A stretch of DNA of 64,000 nt, taken from assembly GCA_944472155.2 (NCBI GenBank), contig OX235273.1, forward strand, positions 101,516,582-101,580,581, read 5' to 3'. The DNA comes from Trichobilharzia szidati (Eukaryota > Platyhelminthes > Trematoda > Strigeidida > Schistosomatidae). The position numbers and the translations under genes were made by a program. Below are positions 33,033 to 44,310 of this stretch, one piece after another; position 1 is the first letter of the stretch; every line of letters begins with the position of its first letter. Below the pieces are notes generated by a model that worked only from the letters and a program-made list of their open reading frames with translations, was not told the origin of the DNA and ran no database searches.

Positions 33033-33965
33033 CTTTTTTTTTAAATGAATATGTTTAGTTTACATTTTTCATCTTCTAAATACATTTTGTTATATATTGT
33101 TTTTGAAAAATGATCCTTTTATTATTCGAAGAAGAAAATAGCTTGTTCATAATTGTTCATAGTGTCGAAGCGCAGTTCACATTAGCACTGAGTAACGGCG
33201 ATTTACCTGTTCGTGTTAAGTAAGGCAAAAGCAGCATCTAACTCACTGTGCACAATACGCCTGTGTTTTGATGGTTTAGGGAAAAAACGGTTTATCTGAC
33301 GCGAGTTGTAAGCTTTCATTTCGCAGAACAACAGAAGCGCTGGATTTTAAATAGATCATTCATCTGGATGTACAATTATAAATCCATTATTTTAGTATAC
33401 AACAGATAGTAAAAAAGAATTAGAATTAAATCATCACAAAGCGTATTGTGGTACTAGTACAAGATGGGATAATACTAGTTGATAAGATCTGATTATCGTT
33501 TAAATTCATAAAAAGTATTTATGGCCAATAAGAACATGGGTGAAACTGAACTGAAATAATTCACTGATTTGTTTCTGTTCACGTACTCAACAAAAAGCAC
33601 AGGTTTCAAGGAAGAGTGATATCACTGGTGTGTGAGAAAGTGTGAATACTGTAGAGAAATAAATACATATAAATGGGATATGATAGACGTGAGCTCAGGG
33701 GTCACAAATAGTAATAATAATTATGGTAAAGTAATAATAGTAGTATGTTGTAAACGAAGAGTACTATTAGTGAGCGACTAACAAGTAATAAACAATTTAA
33801 TGAAATAGAATGAACAGGATGGTGTTAATACAATAATAAGTTTAAAAAGCATGACTTTAACCAGGGACAATAGACAACAAAACAAGGGGGAAATGGATTG
33901 GATTTTAAAATGTTAATTACTAATGTTTATACTGGATACATTAACTTTACTGCAGGCCAGGGTTG
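33033..33965. other. Intergenic, no gene seen
   Basis: AT-rich, no convincing ORF or repeat family; several AATAAT-type simple stretches at 33705-33840. Confidence 0.45.
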
Positions 33966-34182
33966 TGCGTCGGTGGCACACTGGTAGAATACCGGCAACC
34001 AGGCAGGCGGTTAGGGTTCGATCCACAGCCGATTCACTCCTTTACCTAGATAAGCCAGTGATAAGAGGGGAGGTTGGGCACGAGGCTGGCAAACCCCATC
34101 CCGTAGAAATAAGCACCACTGCTACCGAAACTTAAAGCCTGTAGCTTGAGGCCGTATTTTCTACTGGGAATGTAAAGGAATA
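33966..34182 (+). mobile_element. tRNA-Gly-derived SINE
   Basis: Head GCGTCGGTGGCACACTGGTA, B box GGGTTCGATCC, body GGTTGGGCACGAGGCTGGC and CACCACTGCTACCGAAACTT, end AATGTAAAGGAATAAAAA. Lies about 110 bp beyond the stop of the convergent minus-strand gene. Confidence 0.82.
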
Positions 34183-34290
34183 AAAAGGCTAAAGGAAACA
34201 AAGTTGGATATAATTCTTCTGTATACTGAGTTCGGATCTTCTGCTACTGACAGCCACCTCTTTAGTTTCTAATAGAAAATGTGGTGGAGA

Positions 34291-34938
34291 TCATCTAGAT
34301 AGATTACGGTGTTTACGATAAATAGCCCTGATCTGCTGCCCAAATTTATTTGAATAATCAATATCCACCAATCTGGCCAAGTTCTCAGTATTTAAGTAAT
34401 TGGTTCCCCTATATCCAGTCATAATGCTACATATTTGCCTGTACGCATGGATAAGGTCTCCGAGTACGGTCAAAGTAACTAATTCCGCAGGAGAAGCGGG
34501 ACTCGTAAATGCGCCCTGATTATGGCTGTGTGAGTTCTGGTTACTTTGAGAAACTGAGTACCAGTTTAACTTCAGAGACAAAATAACCTCGAAGTAGATT
34601 ACGGTATATTAAAAGCACTGATCATACTTCGAATATAGACTAAAGAATATTTGAAAAGACAATGACTTTTATGTCAGACATTATCACGTTATCCCTAAAA
34701 TGTGTTCACTTATTCACTTGTGTTGGCTTCAGAACATACTTTGGGAGACAGAAAATTGAACTTAGTTATAGAATCAACCAATATACACGTTAAAACTAAT
34801 AGTTGTAGGACTAACTACTAACCTGAGCTGCAGACTGATTTTCACCATAGGTCGTACAATCGGCTGAGCCGCTGTTGCTCTTCTCACATTCGAAGTTAAC
34901 GCACAATGTTTCGAAAGTTAACTTACCAGCTTCTATGC
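34291..34938 (-). CDS. Unidentified host gene, last two exons
   Basis: Exon 34823-34938 (116 nt) follows acceptor TGCGTACTACAG, ends CTCAG/GTTAGT in phase 0 and encodes IEAGKLTFETLCVNFECEKS onward to TTYGENQSAAQ. A 253-nt intron ends TTTTGTCTCTGAAG, and the terminal exon 34291-34569 continues in phase 0: LNWYSVSQSNQNSHSHNQ, then PASPAELVTLTVLGDLIHAY, then NYLNTENLARLVDIDYSNKF and a TGA stop after YRKHRNLSR. Phases and signals agree, so I believe this is a real host gene 3' end. The family is not recognised. Upstream exons are not found; a PLE cluster lies there. Confidence 0.62.
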
Positions 34939-35254
34939 CTGTAGTACGCAATAGTTAATTCCTACGCAGTGAACTTAAGGTGCTACTGCTTTAAATTTGT
35001 GATTTTCTTATTGTCCGTTCTACAAGAAGAAAAGATACTCCAAGAAATTCTCAAATTCTTATGAATAATCACTCACATGAATTGCATAAACAACAGGTGA
35101 TTGTTAATGGATTTAAGGTTCATATGGGTAATGAACGAAATATTTGCATATCGAGTCATAAGAAACAGAAATAAGCAGCAAAGGAAATTTTCTTTTCTAT
35201 GATTCATTCGGTGCAATCGCAATAATATCAAACAAAGGATTCATAAGATAAATC
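34939..35254. other. Probable intron, nothing resolved
   Basis: A donor-like GTGAGTG on the minus strand near 35090 could end a further upstream exon in the right phase, but the open stretch before it is short. Confidence 0.3.
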
Positions 35255-35490
35255 AAGTACTGGTAAAATTTGTCCTCGAAAACGTACTGCGTAGTGTAAG
35301 GTGTAACCTACGAGGGATGTCCAATTGGAGATTAGAAAACAGGAGGAAGAAGTTGGCATGATGCAATAGGTATGAGAAAAAATGATTAATCAGTATAATT
35401 GTGTAGAATGGACAGGAACTAGTGAGAAGACGACAAAGTGTTTTTATAAAATCTGTACGGAAATGCAATGTTATTAATAAACAGTAGTAG
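35255..35490. repeat. PLE terminal segment, solo
   Basis: Matches one arm plus centre of the 7258-7813 palindrome (GGTAAAATTTGTCCTCGAAA, ATGATGCAATAGGTATGAG, TTATAAAATCTGTACGGAAA). No coding sequence attached. Confidence 0.65.
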
Positions 35491-35582
35491 AGTTGATATA
35501 AGAATAAAACTTGGGCACTGTGGTAGAGTGTAATTCCATTATGGGTAAATTTTAATTTGATAGAGTCTCACAGTGTTATACA

Positions 35583-36611
35583 GTAATATTTACTGATGAC
35601 GTTTCGAGCACAATTTATTGCTCATAATCATATCAAGTTAATCACACGACTTCCTAAATTCATTTATATAGTTCCATTGTTTTTCACTTGATTTTCACTT
35701 GATTTGATTGGTAGTGTTATTTTCCATATCTCGGGTATGAGTGATGATTCATTCCTATTGCATGTGTTGGGTGTAGATTCGATGAACAAAGATTCAGTAA
35801 TCAACCTCTCTCTCCACCTACCTAGATTACTTTTTAGAATTTTAACCCTCTCCCACCCTATTGTGTGGTTGTGTGTTAATGCATGCATTGCAATTGCCGA
35901 GCGTTTTCTAAATTACTTCTCTTCTCTGGGTCAACCATTCTTACCTTAGCTAAATTCTTATGTTCTGACAATCTGACTACCCCTGACCTACTAGTTTGAC
36001 CTATGTAGTTGACCTCACAGTCATTGCAGGGTATTTTGTAAATTATATTATTTTGTCTAATTGGGTCAACTGGGTCCTTTAACCTACAGAGCTTGTCCCT
36101 GAGTGAGTTTGTAGGTTTAAATGCCACTCTAATTCCTGCCTTATTCAGAATCCTACAAAATACCCTGCAATGACTGTGAGGTCAGCTACATAGGTCAAAC
36201 TAGTAGGTCAGGGGTAGTCAGATTGTCAGAACATAAGAATTTAGCTAAGGTAAGAATGGTTGACCCAGAGAAGAGAAGTAATTTAGAAAACGCTCGGCAA
36301 TTGCAATGCATGCATTAACACACAACCACACAATAGGGTGGGAGAGGGTTAAAATTCTAAAAAGTAATCTAGGTAGGTGGAGAGAGAGGTTGATTACTGA
36401 ATCTTTGTTCATCGAATCTACACCCAACACATGCAATAGGAATGAATCATCACTCATACCCGAGATATGGAAAATAACACTACCAATCAAATCAAGTGAA
36501 AATCAAGTGAAAAACAATGGAACTATATAAATGAATTTAGGAAGTCGTGTGATTAACTTGATATGATTATGAGCAATAAATTGTGCTCGAAACGTCATCA
36601 GTAAATATTAC
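35583..36611. mobile_element. Near-perfect PLE palindrome with two GIY-YIG copies
   Basis: Arms of 458 bp (35583-36040 and 36154-36611) are almost identical inverted copies around a 113-bp centre. Each encodes, outward, the GIY-YIG nuclease half: IIYKIPCNDCEVNYIGQTSR (left, minus) and the same with one residue changed (right, plus), then MHALTHNHTIGWERVKILKS and RERLITESLFIESTP. Both arms carry the same frameshift just before MHALTH. Only the left arm and centre extend to the PLE linker (KPTNSLRDKLCRLKDP). Confidence 0.88.
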
Positions 36612-37007
36612 AGTAGTAGAGTGCTTACAAAATATGGATGATGCGAATAATAATAACTGTGATAATAATAATTAAAGTAAGAACGTTACTGCAGCCATGG
36701 TAGTATGATTGAATGTATCTGGTGCTTTTGAATGCAGAGGTCCAATTTCCGGTCCCAAATTGTCAATGATTCAGTTACATACAGATGGAGTATGCGAAGT
36801 CTTTTCAAACAATATTGAGGAACTATGTGCAGCACTGTGAAGCATTTATGCTCGGGTGATCGATGTTCAGAGTTGACTAGGTGTTCGGTGACAGAGCTGC
36901 TAGCATTCTTGTTTTCTACTCTGCCTAGCCACGCGAACAAGTAAACTGACAAATGTACACTGAGGTGGCCAAAAGCAGTATTTCATCCTCGTCGTTTTAT
37001 TCTATTG
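36612..37007. other. Unassigned
   Basis: A minus-strand ORF at 36686-36952 includes SSSVTEHLVNSEHRSPEHKC and is distantly like the PLE nuclease C-terminus (HLVDYGHDI...). Decayed PLE sequence is likely. Confidence 0.45.
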
Positions 37008-37235
37008 CTTTACATTCCCAGTGAAACATTGGGCTTTAAGCCAATAGCTTGAAATTTCGGTAGCACAGGAGTTTATTTTTACGGGATGGGGTTGTTAGCC
37101 TCATTCCCAACCTTCTGTCTTTACCGTTCTTATTACTGTCTTAGCGTGGTAAGGGAGTGTGTCTGTCGGTGATAGAACCCTGGACCACACGCGTTGTTGG
37201 CGAGCATTCTGCCGGTATACCACTGACACACTGAT
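37008..37235 (-). mobile_element. tRNA-Gly-derived SINE
   Basis: Inverse of the family: TTTACATTCCCAGTGAAACA at the tail side, GGGATGGGGTTGTTAGCCTC in the body, and the tRNA-like head at 37160-37235 (RC GGTTCTATCACC B box). Confidence 0.78.
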
Positions 37236-37429
37236 GCATAAAGATGGTTGGGATTAATTATCAGCTGAAGATTGTGATATGTAGTGTGGCTACTTGAAAT
37301 ATCTTCTGCAGACATTTAGAAAGACAGATTCACATTGGTAACGCAGTCACTCCATGTGATGGTGTTGCATTTATTTATTGAGTCTAAACTAAGAGGAAAC
37401 TTGTGTTCAGCCTCCAATTCAAACCAGAA

Positions 37430-37520
37430 TGTGCATTTCATCCTATTCCGGATAAACACCTTGAATTTTGAAACGCAGGGTGCTAGGTTTGATTGATAGT
37501 TGAAATACCATGATTCAGTG
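37430..37520 (-). mobile_element. Possible decayed hammerhead segment
   Basis: GTGCATTTCATCCTATTCCG resembles the inverse Sm-alpha ribozyme (GCGCATTTCGTCCTATTTGG). The rest of the SINE is not clear. Confidence 0.35.
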
Positions 37521-38049
37521 AGGATGAAGGCACATCCAGTTGACAAATTCCAATTATAATGAAATCTGCTTCCTGGATATCACTGCCAGTCATTGCCACT
37601 GTTAATAACACCACTGATTTCTGTTTGCTACTTGATTTCATAAACTGATTTATCATTTGTAAAATAACGTACATCGGTTATATTTTTGGTGCCTGTCTAG
37701 TCTTGAAACATAAAAATCTACTTTCTTTTCATATATGTTAATTTTTGAGTTTAATGTTAACACTTTCAAAAACACGAGACTGAAACACATGAACGCATTA
37801 AACGAATTCACTTCTTTCTACAGTTTTTGCCATCCAGATCACAAGCAGAATTAGTGGACAGTATCATTTTCGTTTTTCAACATCATTTCAGATAACATGA
37901 TCGTTAAACTTTTAAACACATTTAGTAACTTGAAGAACATGTCAACTATAAGAGTGTAGTAATAGTATTCCTTGCATCTGAGAACAAATCACAGTACCAG
38001 TGATCTTCTTCGTCTAGCAGATTATTCTTTGTCAATGAATATTACATTA
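37521..38049. other. No gene seen
   Basis: AT-rich without convincing ORF or repeat. Confidence 0.4.
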
Positions 38050-38288
38050 TTTTTTTATTCCTTTAGGTTCTCAGTGGAACATAGGACTTCAAGCTAGAAG
38101 CTGTAAGTTTCGGTAGCAGTGGTCCTTATTATTTTTCACAGTTTAAGGTTGCTAGGCTCATGTCCAATCCCCCCTCTTTACTGGTCTTATTGATGACTAA
38201 GTGAGGTAAAGAGTTGCGTCAGTCGCGGATCGAACGCTGCACCACATGTGTGGTCAGCGAGCATTCTACCGCTGTGCCACCAACGCCT
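38050..38288 (-). mobile_element. tRNA-Gly-derived SINE
   Basis: Tail TTATTCCTTTAGGTTCTCAG, body inverse of ACTTACAGCTTCTAGCTTGA, and head with RC GGTGGCACAGCGGTAGAATG at 38263-38282. Confidence 0.8.
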
Positions 38289-38530
38289 TAACGAATATCA
38301 CATTATGCGCAAATTAGCATTGACATGATAATTAGTAACTGCCCTAATTTTGATAATTAACTGATGTAGTTATATAATAACATGAGTATTCATTGGGTTA
38401 CCAGTGTGCACATAGTAGATATCTGACTCCCACTAATTCAGCTTTCTTGAGAAGATGAGATTCTGGTTATTATCACCTGCGCATACATCAGAAGACAATA
38501 ATACATAACTTCTTCAAACAATGAAAAGAT

Positions 38531-38705
38531 TTATTTATTTAGCATTTGTTTATAGTTAATTGATTTAGGGGTAGGCTTCTCAACGAACCAAAACTCTTTG
38601 GGGGGAATGTATCTAAAACCAGAAATCACGTGATAGCTCTTTTGTCGTAGTTCGTGACAATCAAAGTACACATCGTGATCGCATTGATAATCTAATCTAT
38701 ACTTT
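38531..38705 (-). CDS. Terminal exon of an unidentified host gene
   Basis: A 175-nt exon follows the strong minus-strand acceptor TTTGTCCTCGTTATCCAG, is entered in phase 2 and encodes KYRLDYQCDHDVYFDCHELR then QKSYHVISGFRYIPPKEFWF and ends YKQMLNK with TAA. AATAAA overlaps the stop. Aromatic and cysteine content, a clean acceptor and no TE resemblance favour a real exon. No upstream exon was located; the domain is unknown to me. Confidence 0.5.
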
Positions 38706-38889
38706 CTGGATAACGAGGACAAATGTGTTAACTTTCAACAAGTGTGTCATCAATCAATAGCGTGTGCATTCTGGCTACTCATTTTCCATTTATAATGCAT
38801 GAGCGGCTTTCTAAGCAAACTACGATGAAATTTTGCCTCCTCAAACCTGGAGAAGTACAAGTTAGGAATTAATTTTGTGATACCACCAG

Positions 38890-39240
38890 TTCATATGCGT
38901 GGCCAGTAAAAATTTGGGTGGCTTGAACTTATTTGGCTGTTTGAACTCAGTCGAACAGGGTACACTTCTGATTAGCGCGGTCAAAAACGAGTGAAACGGC
39001 CGTCTGGTGGTTAGACCACTTCGATTTGATTGCCTAGCAAGCACTTTCGGTCAGTGTAAATGGTAAGCAACTACTCTAATCGATTAGTCAGTAGTATATG
39101 TAGGTATGCATTTATGTTTGCTTTCTTGATTAGCATTTATAGTATGTAGCAGATCATACATTGTGATGTGAATAATCTCTGTTTTCAAAGGAAAATATGA
39201 TGATGTTTCTCCTCCTCTAACTGTGTAAATTGTGAGTTTG
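38890..39240. repeat. Unclassified repeat shared with 26.2-26.5 kb
   Basis: Second copy of the repeat at 26150-26520, with CCTAGCAAGCACTTTCGGTC and TCTCTGTTTTCAAAGGA blocks. Confidence 0.45.
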
Positions 39241-41289
39241 ATTTAAAGCAATACGCGCCGTTAAAAAGCCTCAACACAGGGTGGAAAGGCTGTCTACTGC
39301 TGCCTAGTTCTCAGTGGTGTGTGATGGCGTCCAACCTTAAGCTAGATTACATCATTTTATCACAAGCAAACATCTTTCTTATCACGTGGACCTATCTGTC
39401 TTAGATGTAGGTGATTTAGTGAAACACGATATAGTTAATTTAAGCTATAAGCAAAGATTGATTAAAAGGAAAAATACATCAAAATTGGTGAAATATCATG
39501 AGTTTATGTGCAGAATATTGAATTGTAAGCAGATGATATATATTCATTTCACCTAGGTAACGCGGATCCGTTTGACAGAACTATAAACGACGAAGCTTAA
39601 ATATCATAACCAAAGCCAAGGTCTTTCAAAATTTGACCATCAGAAGCCAATCAGATGCAGGGAATGCTGCGAATCGTCATCCCGAGTGAAATCATGCCTG
39701 CCTTTCTGAACTTGGAGAAGGTAGATGCAGTATTCCACCTATTCTCTAGGTACTTTTTATGTAAATGTATCCTGCTTGGTGAGGTTAAAGATTTTTAGAT
39801 TAGGGTTCAGGGTTAAGTTTAGTATTAGGGTTAGAGTTAGAAGTGGGTCAAAGAACAGTATCAGAAATATCAATAGATCTCAGAGTACCATGACCTACAG
39901 TCACCGGGATGAATGAACTTATCGTACATAGTATTATTTCTCTGAAGATCATCTGTCTAGTGACTTGGAGAAATTCTTACAACACATAAGCGTCAACTAA
40001 ATAGTATAATATCATGTTAGCAATGTCTTTTTGTGCATTTTTTAACGATTATCCGACTATACTGCATTTGAATTTTGATTGATCGTTCAAGGTCATTGCA
40101 GTTTCGGCTGTGATAGTTTAACTTTACCCATTAAACTATTTGAGATTAGTCAGAAAGTTCACTGAAATGTCAGTCACATGTGTAGAAGAAGCCAGATTAA
40201 AAGAAAGACCTACATCATATATAAATCTCATCTAACAAAGGAAGAGGACAATGAGTGAGCTCGTGATTGTTAACTAGCCTACAGTGTGAACAATAATCGG
40301 TAAATGTACACGATTCTAAATAAGTTTTACATCAAAATAATATAGTTTTTTTTAATTGTGAAATTTTTCAGTCTCATATCTGTCACCTTCAGTATATCTT
40401 CTAGATTGTGATTTATTTTTACTGAAATATGTTCAAAGTTCATTCTTGGGTGTCTACTGAACAGCGGTATGAATTGTATAAAACAAGTGCTAAAAAAGGA
40501 TAGTAATCATTTGATGGGATCACGATTACTATAATATTGCAAGTTTGTAGCTCATGTGGATGATTTTAACGCAGTTGTATTCTCAGAGCTGGATGGTTTA
40601 GTTGCGAAGCTTTCACTTTCATACTAGACAACATTCTCAGTGCATACTGTTTATTGACTTGGAAAATATGAGAATGTAACACAACTTTACGACAAATTAA
40701 TGTTTCGTTATTGCAGTCTAATGCTTGTGAGAAAAGAATATTTAAGAGGAATAGTCGGGAATCTGTTACCGAAACCCATACAAATGTTCAAGGAGGAAGA
40801 ATGAGCTGAGAGGTTCCTTAAGTACTTCAGTATATTGAAATTAAAATGGAAACCTCTTTGTGTAGAGATATAGGTGCATAAATAGATGAGTATACGTTGA
40901 AAGCAGTAATAGAAATGTAGTATGAGAGTTTACTTTACTATAAAGATGTTTATAATAAAAATTTAATAATTTATATACTGTGATGTTTTACCTAAGTTGT
41001 CAGCAGTTGAAAAGAATGCTGGAAATATGAATGATGAAAAAGACTTCATATTTTACTGTTACATTTGTTGTTCTTCTTTCATTCATAAATGCGGAGAATT
41101 ATACAAATTATTTAATCGACTACTAATATCTCTTCTGTTTGATATCCAATAACGTTCATTTGGTGACTTTTCAAATGAGACGAGGTGAGTTCACAAAATA
41201 ATCTCCATTTCATTTCAGGCCTTGTTCTGCAACAAAAGGAACAGGCTTGACTGATAGAATTCAGTCTGCATCAAACAAAGAACGGGCTT
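39241..41289. other. Unique region with telomere-like motif and PLE trace
   Basis: No gene. Degenerate TTAGGG-like units lie at 39797-39840. A block at 40555-40665 (GCTCATGTGGATGATTTTAA, TTGCGAAGCTTTCACTTTC) matches the terminal part of the PLEs at 50.9 and 59.4 kb. Confidence 0.45.
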
Positions 41290-41665
41290 TATGGTATCAC
41301 TTACTTTCTAACTTTTGTTCAAAGTCCTACAGCAGGACACTTGCGAGTGAATGGTGTTACCCAATCGTCTCCTCAGAGTATACACGATTTGCTTCAACTT
41401 TCCACAGCGCGAATTTGTTGTGAAATAGGTTGTTGGCTGGCCCACTACCGAAATTATCTTTTAACTCCTGATGTATTCTGCATCTTTAGTATCCAACGAA
41501 GACAGCTATTGATGAAATTCTGCAGTAACGTTTTGGAAGTACTTTTAGTGATGAGCAAACTCTTGGAACCCGAGGGCAAAGGATGTATAACTTTATATCG
41601 TAATCTAGTAGAAGTCAGTATTCAGGAGCCATTGGATAGGGTCTTAATGGGCGACTGATATACAA
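41290..41665 (-). mobile_element. RTE 3' fragment, decayed
   Basis: Inverse RTE C-terminal order is visible in the plus reading (CGAGTGAATGGTGTTACCCA, ATCTTTAGTATCCAACGAAG, ACAGCTATTGATGAAATTCT). The 105-aa plus ORF here is antisense. A short block at 41246-41275 matches the nested element at 2591-2615. Confidence 0.6.
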
Positions 41666-41969
41666 GCGCTCATTGACTCTTGAAGATCTTGACTTCTGTC
41701 TTCGGTGGAGTTCTGAGTGCTTACAACTTGAGACCCCTAAACTATGACTGAAGTAACTCTCCAGTATACTCTGGTGATGTCAGCTTGTGACTAAACCTGT
41801 AAACATTCGAGTCCCTACAGACCAACACGACAGAGATGTGCCTCTTAAACACCTATTCACCACTCAGAACGAAACGAATGAATATGACTAGTAATAATAA
41901 TCCCAATTTTCTGTCTTTGCACAGAAAAAGTGAACTGAAATGACTCAAACAAAAGGTGTTTTGCTAAGC
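41666..41969. other. No gene seen
   Basis: Unassigned sequence. Confidence 0.4.
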
Positions 41970-43450
41970 TTTTAGAAGTTGGAAACATTTATTTCCCGAT
42001 ACGAATTTAAAACAAGCAATAAAGTTAAATAAAGCAGGATGGAATGAATTCATCAAATTTCTGTAGAACTCGCCATCTGAATACTCTACATACATGGATA
42101 TATATATACTTTTGAAATTACATTGGGAGATATAGGACTGATAAGTAAACAAACTACATTGAATTAGTCATGCAGAAAGACAGGTACGAATGTTTTCCAG
42201 GTCATGTTCAATTAGATAAGCGGAGAGAGAGTATGGGAGATCAAAATTAAGATAAATTGCATTACGCTTCAATTACATCACTTAAATAAACAATTAGACA
42301 TTACAGAATTTAACAAGAATTGCAGCCAGAGGGATGTCAATAGTGATAGTTATAATAACAATAATAATTATAGTGTTGAAGTGAGTTGAGATAATGCTAC
42401 TGATAAAGGATAGTTTTAAATGAATCAAGAATAATAATAATGAGAATAATAATAATAAAAATAAGAGGTAGAATTATAAGTAAAACGTATTACAATGGTA
42501 GATTCAGAGTCACGACCATCTCCTTTTGTACACAGAGACCTGGTTTGTAAACTCGAATTGCACAAGCCTCTGCAATTGCAAGCATCTTCTTGTTTCTTTG
42601 TCTGCTGATAATGGTGAATGACTTGACTGCGTCGATATCATGCCCGTAATCCACAAGATGTTTTGTTATTGAGGATTTTGGCACTTTACATTAAGCTGTT
42701 TTGAACCATTTTGTCAAATGTTCGATCATGCGAGTAGACAATCGCCTTTCTGTAGGACCTATGTGTTCGCTTCCACAAACACACTCAAATTGATATACGC
42801 AGTTTGAAGTGTCGAGGATTGGCGATTGGTCTTTCCCAGATTGTTGAAGCACTCGCTTAGTGGTGTTAAGGAAAACAAGTTTTGCAGCATAATAAGTTCT
42901 CTTGATGGCTTTGTCGAGTCTTCGTTTGACTACTTCTTGTACACTATCTCCTTTGAACGGCAAACTGATATAGACAGGTTTCTTCGGAACTGTTTGGATT
43001 GTTTTGCAGCGGGTGTTTTCTTTAGAGTATTTATTAATGAACTTCTCAGGATATCCATTCCTAGATGAGATATCCTTCAGGGATTTTATTTCATGCTCAA
43101 CAGTACTGTCAGAAGAAATTTTTCGTGCTCTATTGAACAGTGTTCTGACTAAGTTCCTTTTATACTGGATTGGAACAAAACTCTTGAAATGTATGTACTG
43201 TCCTGTCCATGAGGACTTTCTAAATATAGATCTTTCGATTGTACCATAATTCATCTTCGCCAGAAAAACGTCTAGGAATTTAATAGTATCGTTTTCCTAG
43301 TGTTCTACTGAGAAATTGAGATTTGGATGGCAGGAGTTGAATTTTATCAGCATGTCTTCGGCCTTTGATCTGCTTCCACAGTTCTACCGAAATTTGATGA
43401 ATTCATTAAATCCTGCTTTATTTACCTTTATTGCTTGTTTTAGAAGTTAT
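41970..43450 (-). mobile_element. PLE, truncated, with inverted termini
   Basis: Inverted terminal pieces 42009-42072 and 43380-43447 bound the copy. The minus strand encodes the end of the RT (IKFNSCHPNLNFSVEH, DTIKFLDVFLAKMNYGTIER), the linker (43254-42691, including YISLPFKGDSVQEVVKRRLD) and the nuclease (NCVYQFECVCGSEHIGPTER, then KHLVDYGHDIDAVKSFTII and YKPGLCVQKEM at 42684-42490). One stop (VEH*) and one frameshift near 42690 interrupt it. In the nuclease, YIG is altered to HIG. Confidence 0.85.
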
Positions 43451-43904
43451 TCAACAGACATTCGCTTTCGCAAAAGCCATTATAATAGATCAGAAAATCA
43501 TGAAAAAGGAATTCAGCTCGGAGGTGGAAAGGTTTATTTTTGATAAATTCAGTAAATTTTGCACTCATTTTCCACTGATCCTATAAAACGGCATGTTATT
43601 TTCTTTTCCTATCAGCTTAGTAATCACAGATAGGTTTATTCCGTAAACTTGTTAAGTCAATTGGAAGTCTCCTGTTTTTCTGTTTATACACTGTCATACA
43701 TACCATTTCAGTTGTCAAAAATTAACTAAGCTTACATGTCAAAAATAAATTAACACATTATAATCACTTGACTCACGGCATGCCAAAAGTGTCAAAATGT
43801 GGATGAACGAATGTAGACATAACATGTGATTATCACACTTTCATGCGTGAGCAATTTTCAAGCTTAATATTTTCAAAAGTTAGTTTGTAGGGATGTTTTA
43901 CAAA
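43451..43904. other. No gene seen
   Basis: AT-rich, unassigned. Confidence 0.4.
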
Positions 43905-44310
43905 TTTGATCACCGACTAACGTCAATTAGAGAACCACTGAGAACCAGGGAGTACTGGACAACTATTTCCTTCTAGTTTCATCCATAGTACTACAGGAAA
44001 ATAAAACCAGGATCCACAGGTTACAAAGCGAAGCTGCTTTACCATTCAGTCAATTGAACCAGAATCAAACAATCCCTAAATTATTACTCATTTCGATTTG
44101 CAACTGTAGTGCGAATTCCAGGCAGCCTCAACGGCGAGTTTTAGGCCCATTGGATTCCGGCTGAATGGTCAGCGAGTTTAGCCTTGTACTCTGAATGCCC
44201 CTGGGTTGGATCTGAGGCAGGTTTGTGAGTGCGTGCTGAAATAGGATGAAACATCTGACTCCTTACCCCCTGTTTTTCAGTGGTTATCCATCTGACATCT
44301 TTCTATGATG
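43905..44310. mobile_element. Two hammerhead SINEs, head to head
   Basis: Left copy (43905-44075, minus) has RC AACTAGAAGGAAATAGTTGT and CAGTACTCCCTGGTTCTCAG. Right copy (44135-44310, plus) has a tRNA-like head (GGCTGAATGGTCAGCG, GGGTTGGATC), AATAGGATGAAACATCTG and TTCAGTGGTTATCCATCTG. Both ribozyme cores are decayed. A spacer of about 60 bp separates the heads. Confidence 0.6.

Noticed and set aside
35592..35625. CTGATGA in the PLE terminal segment as a ribozyme core
   Set aside because: A GAGC/GCTC hairpin follows, but no GAAA box comes after it. PLE ribozymes are known, yet this one cannot be supported here.
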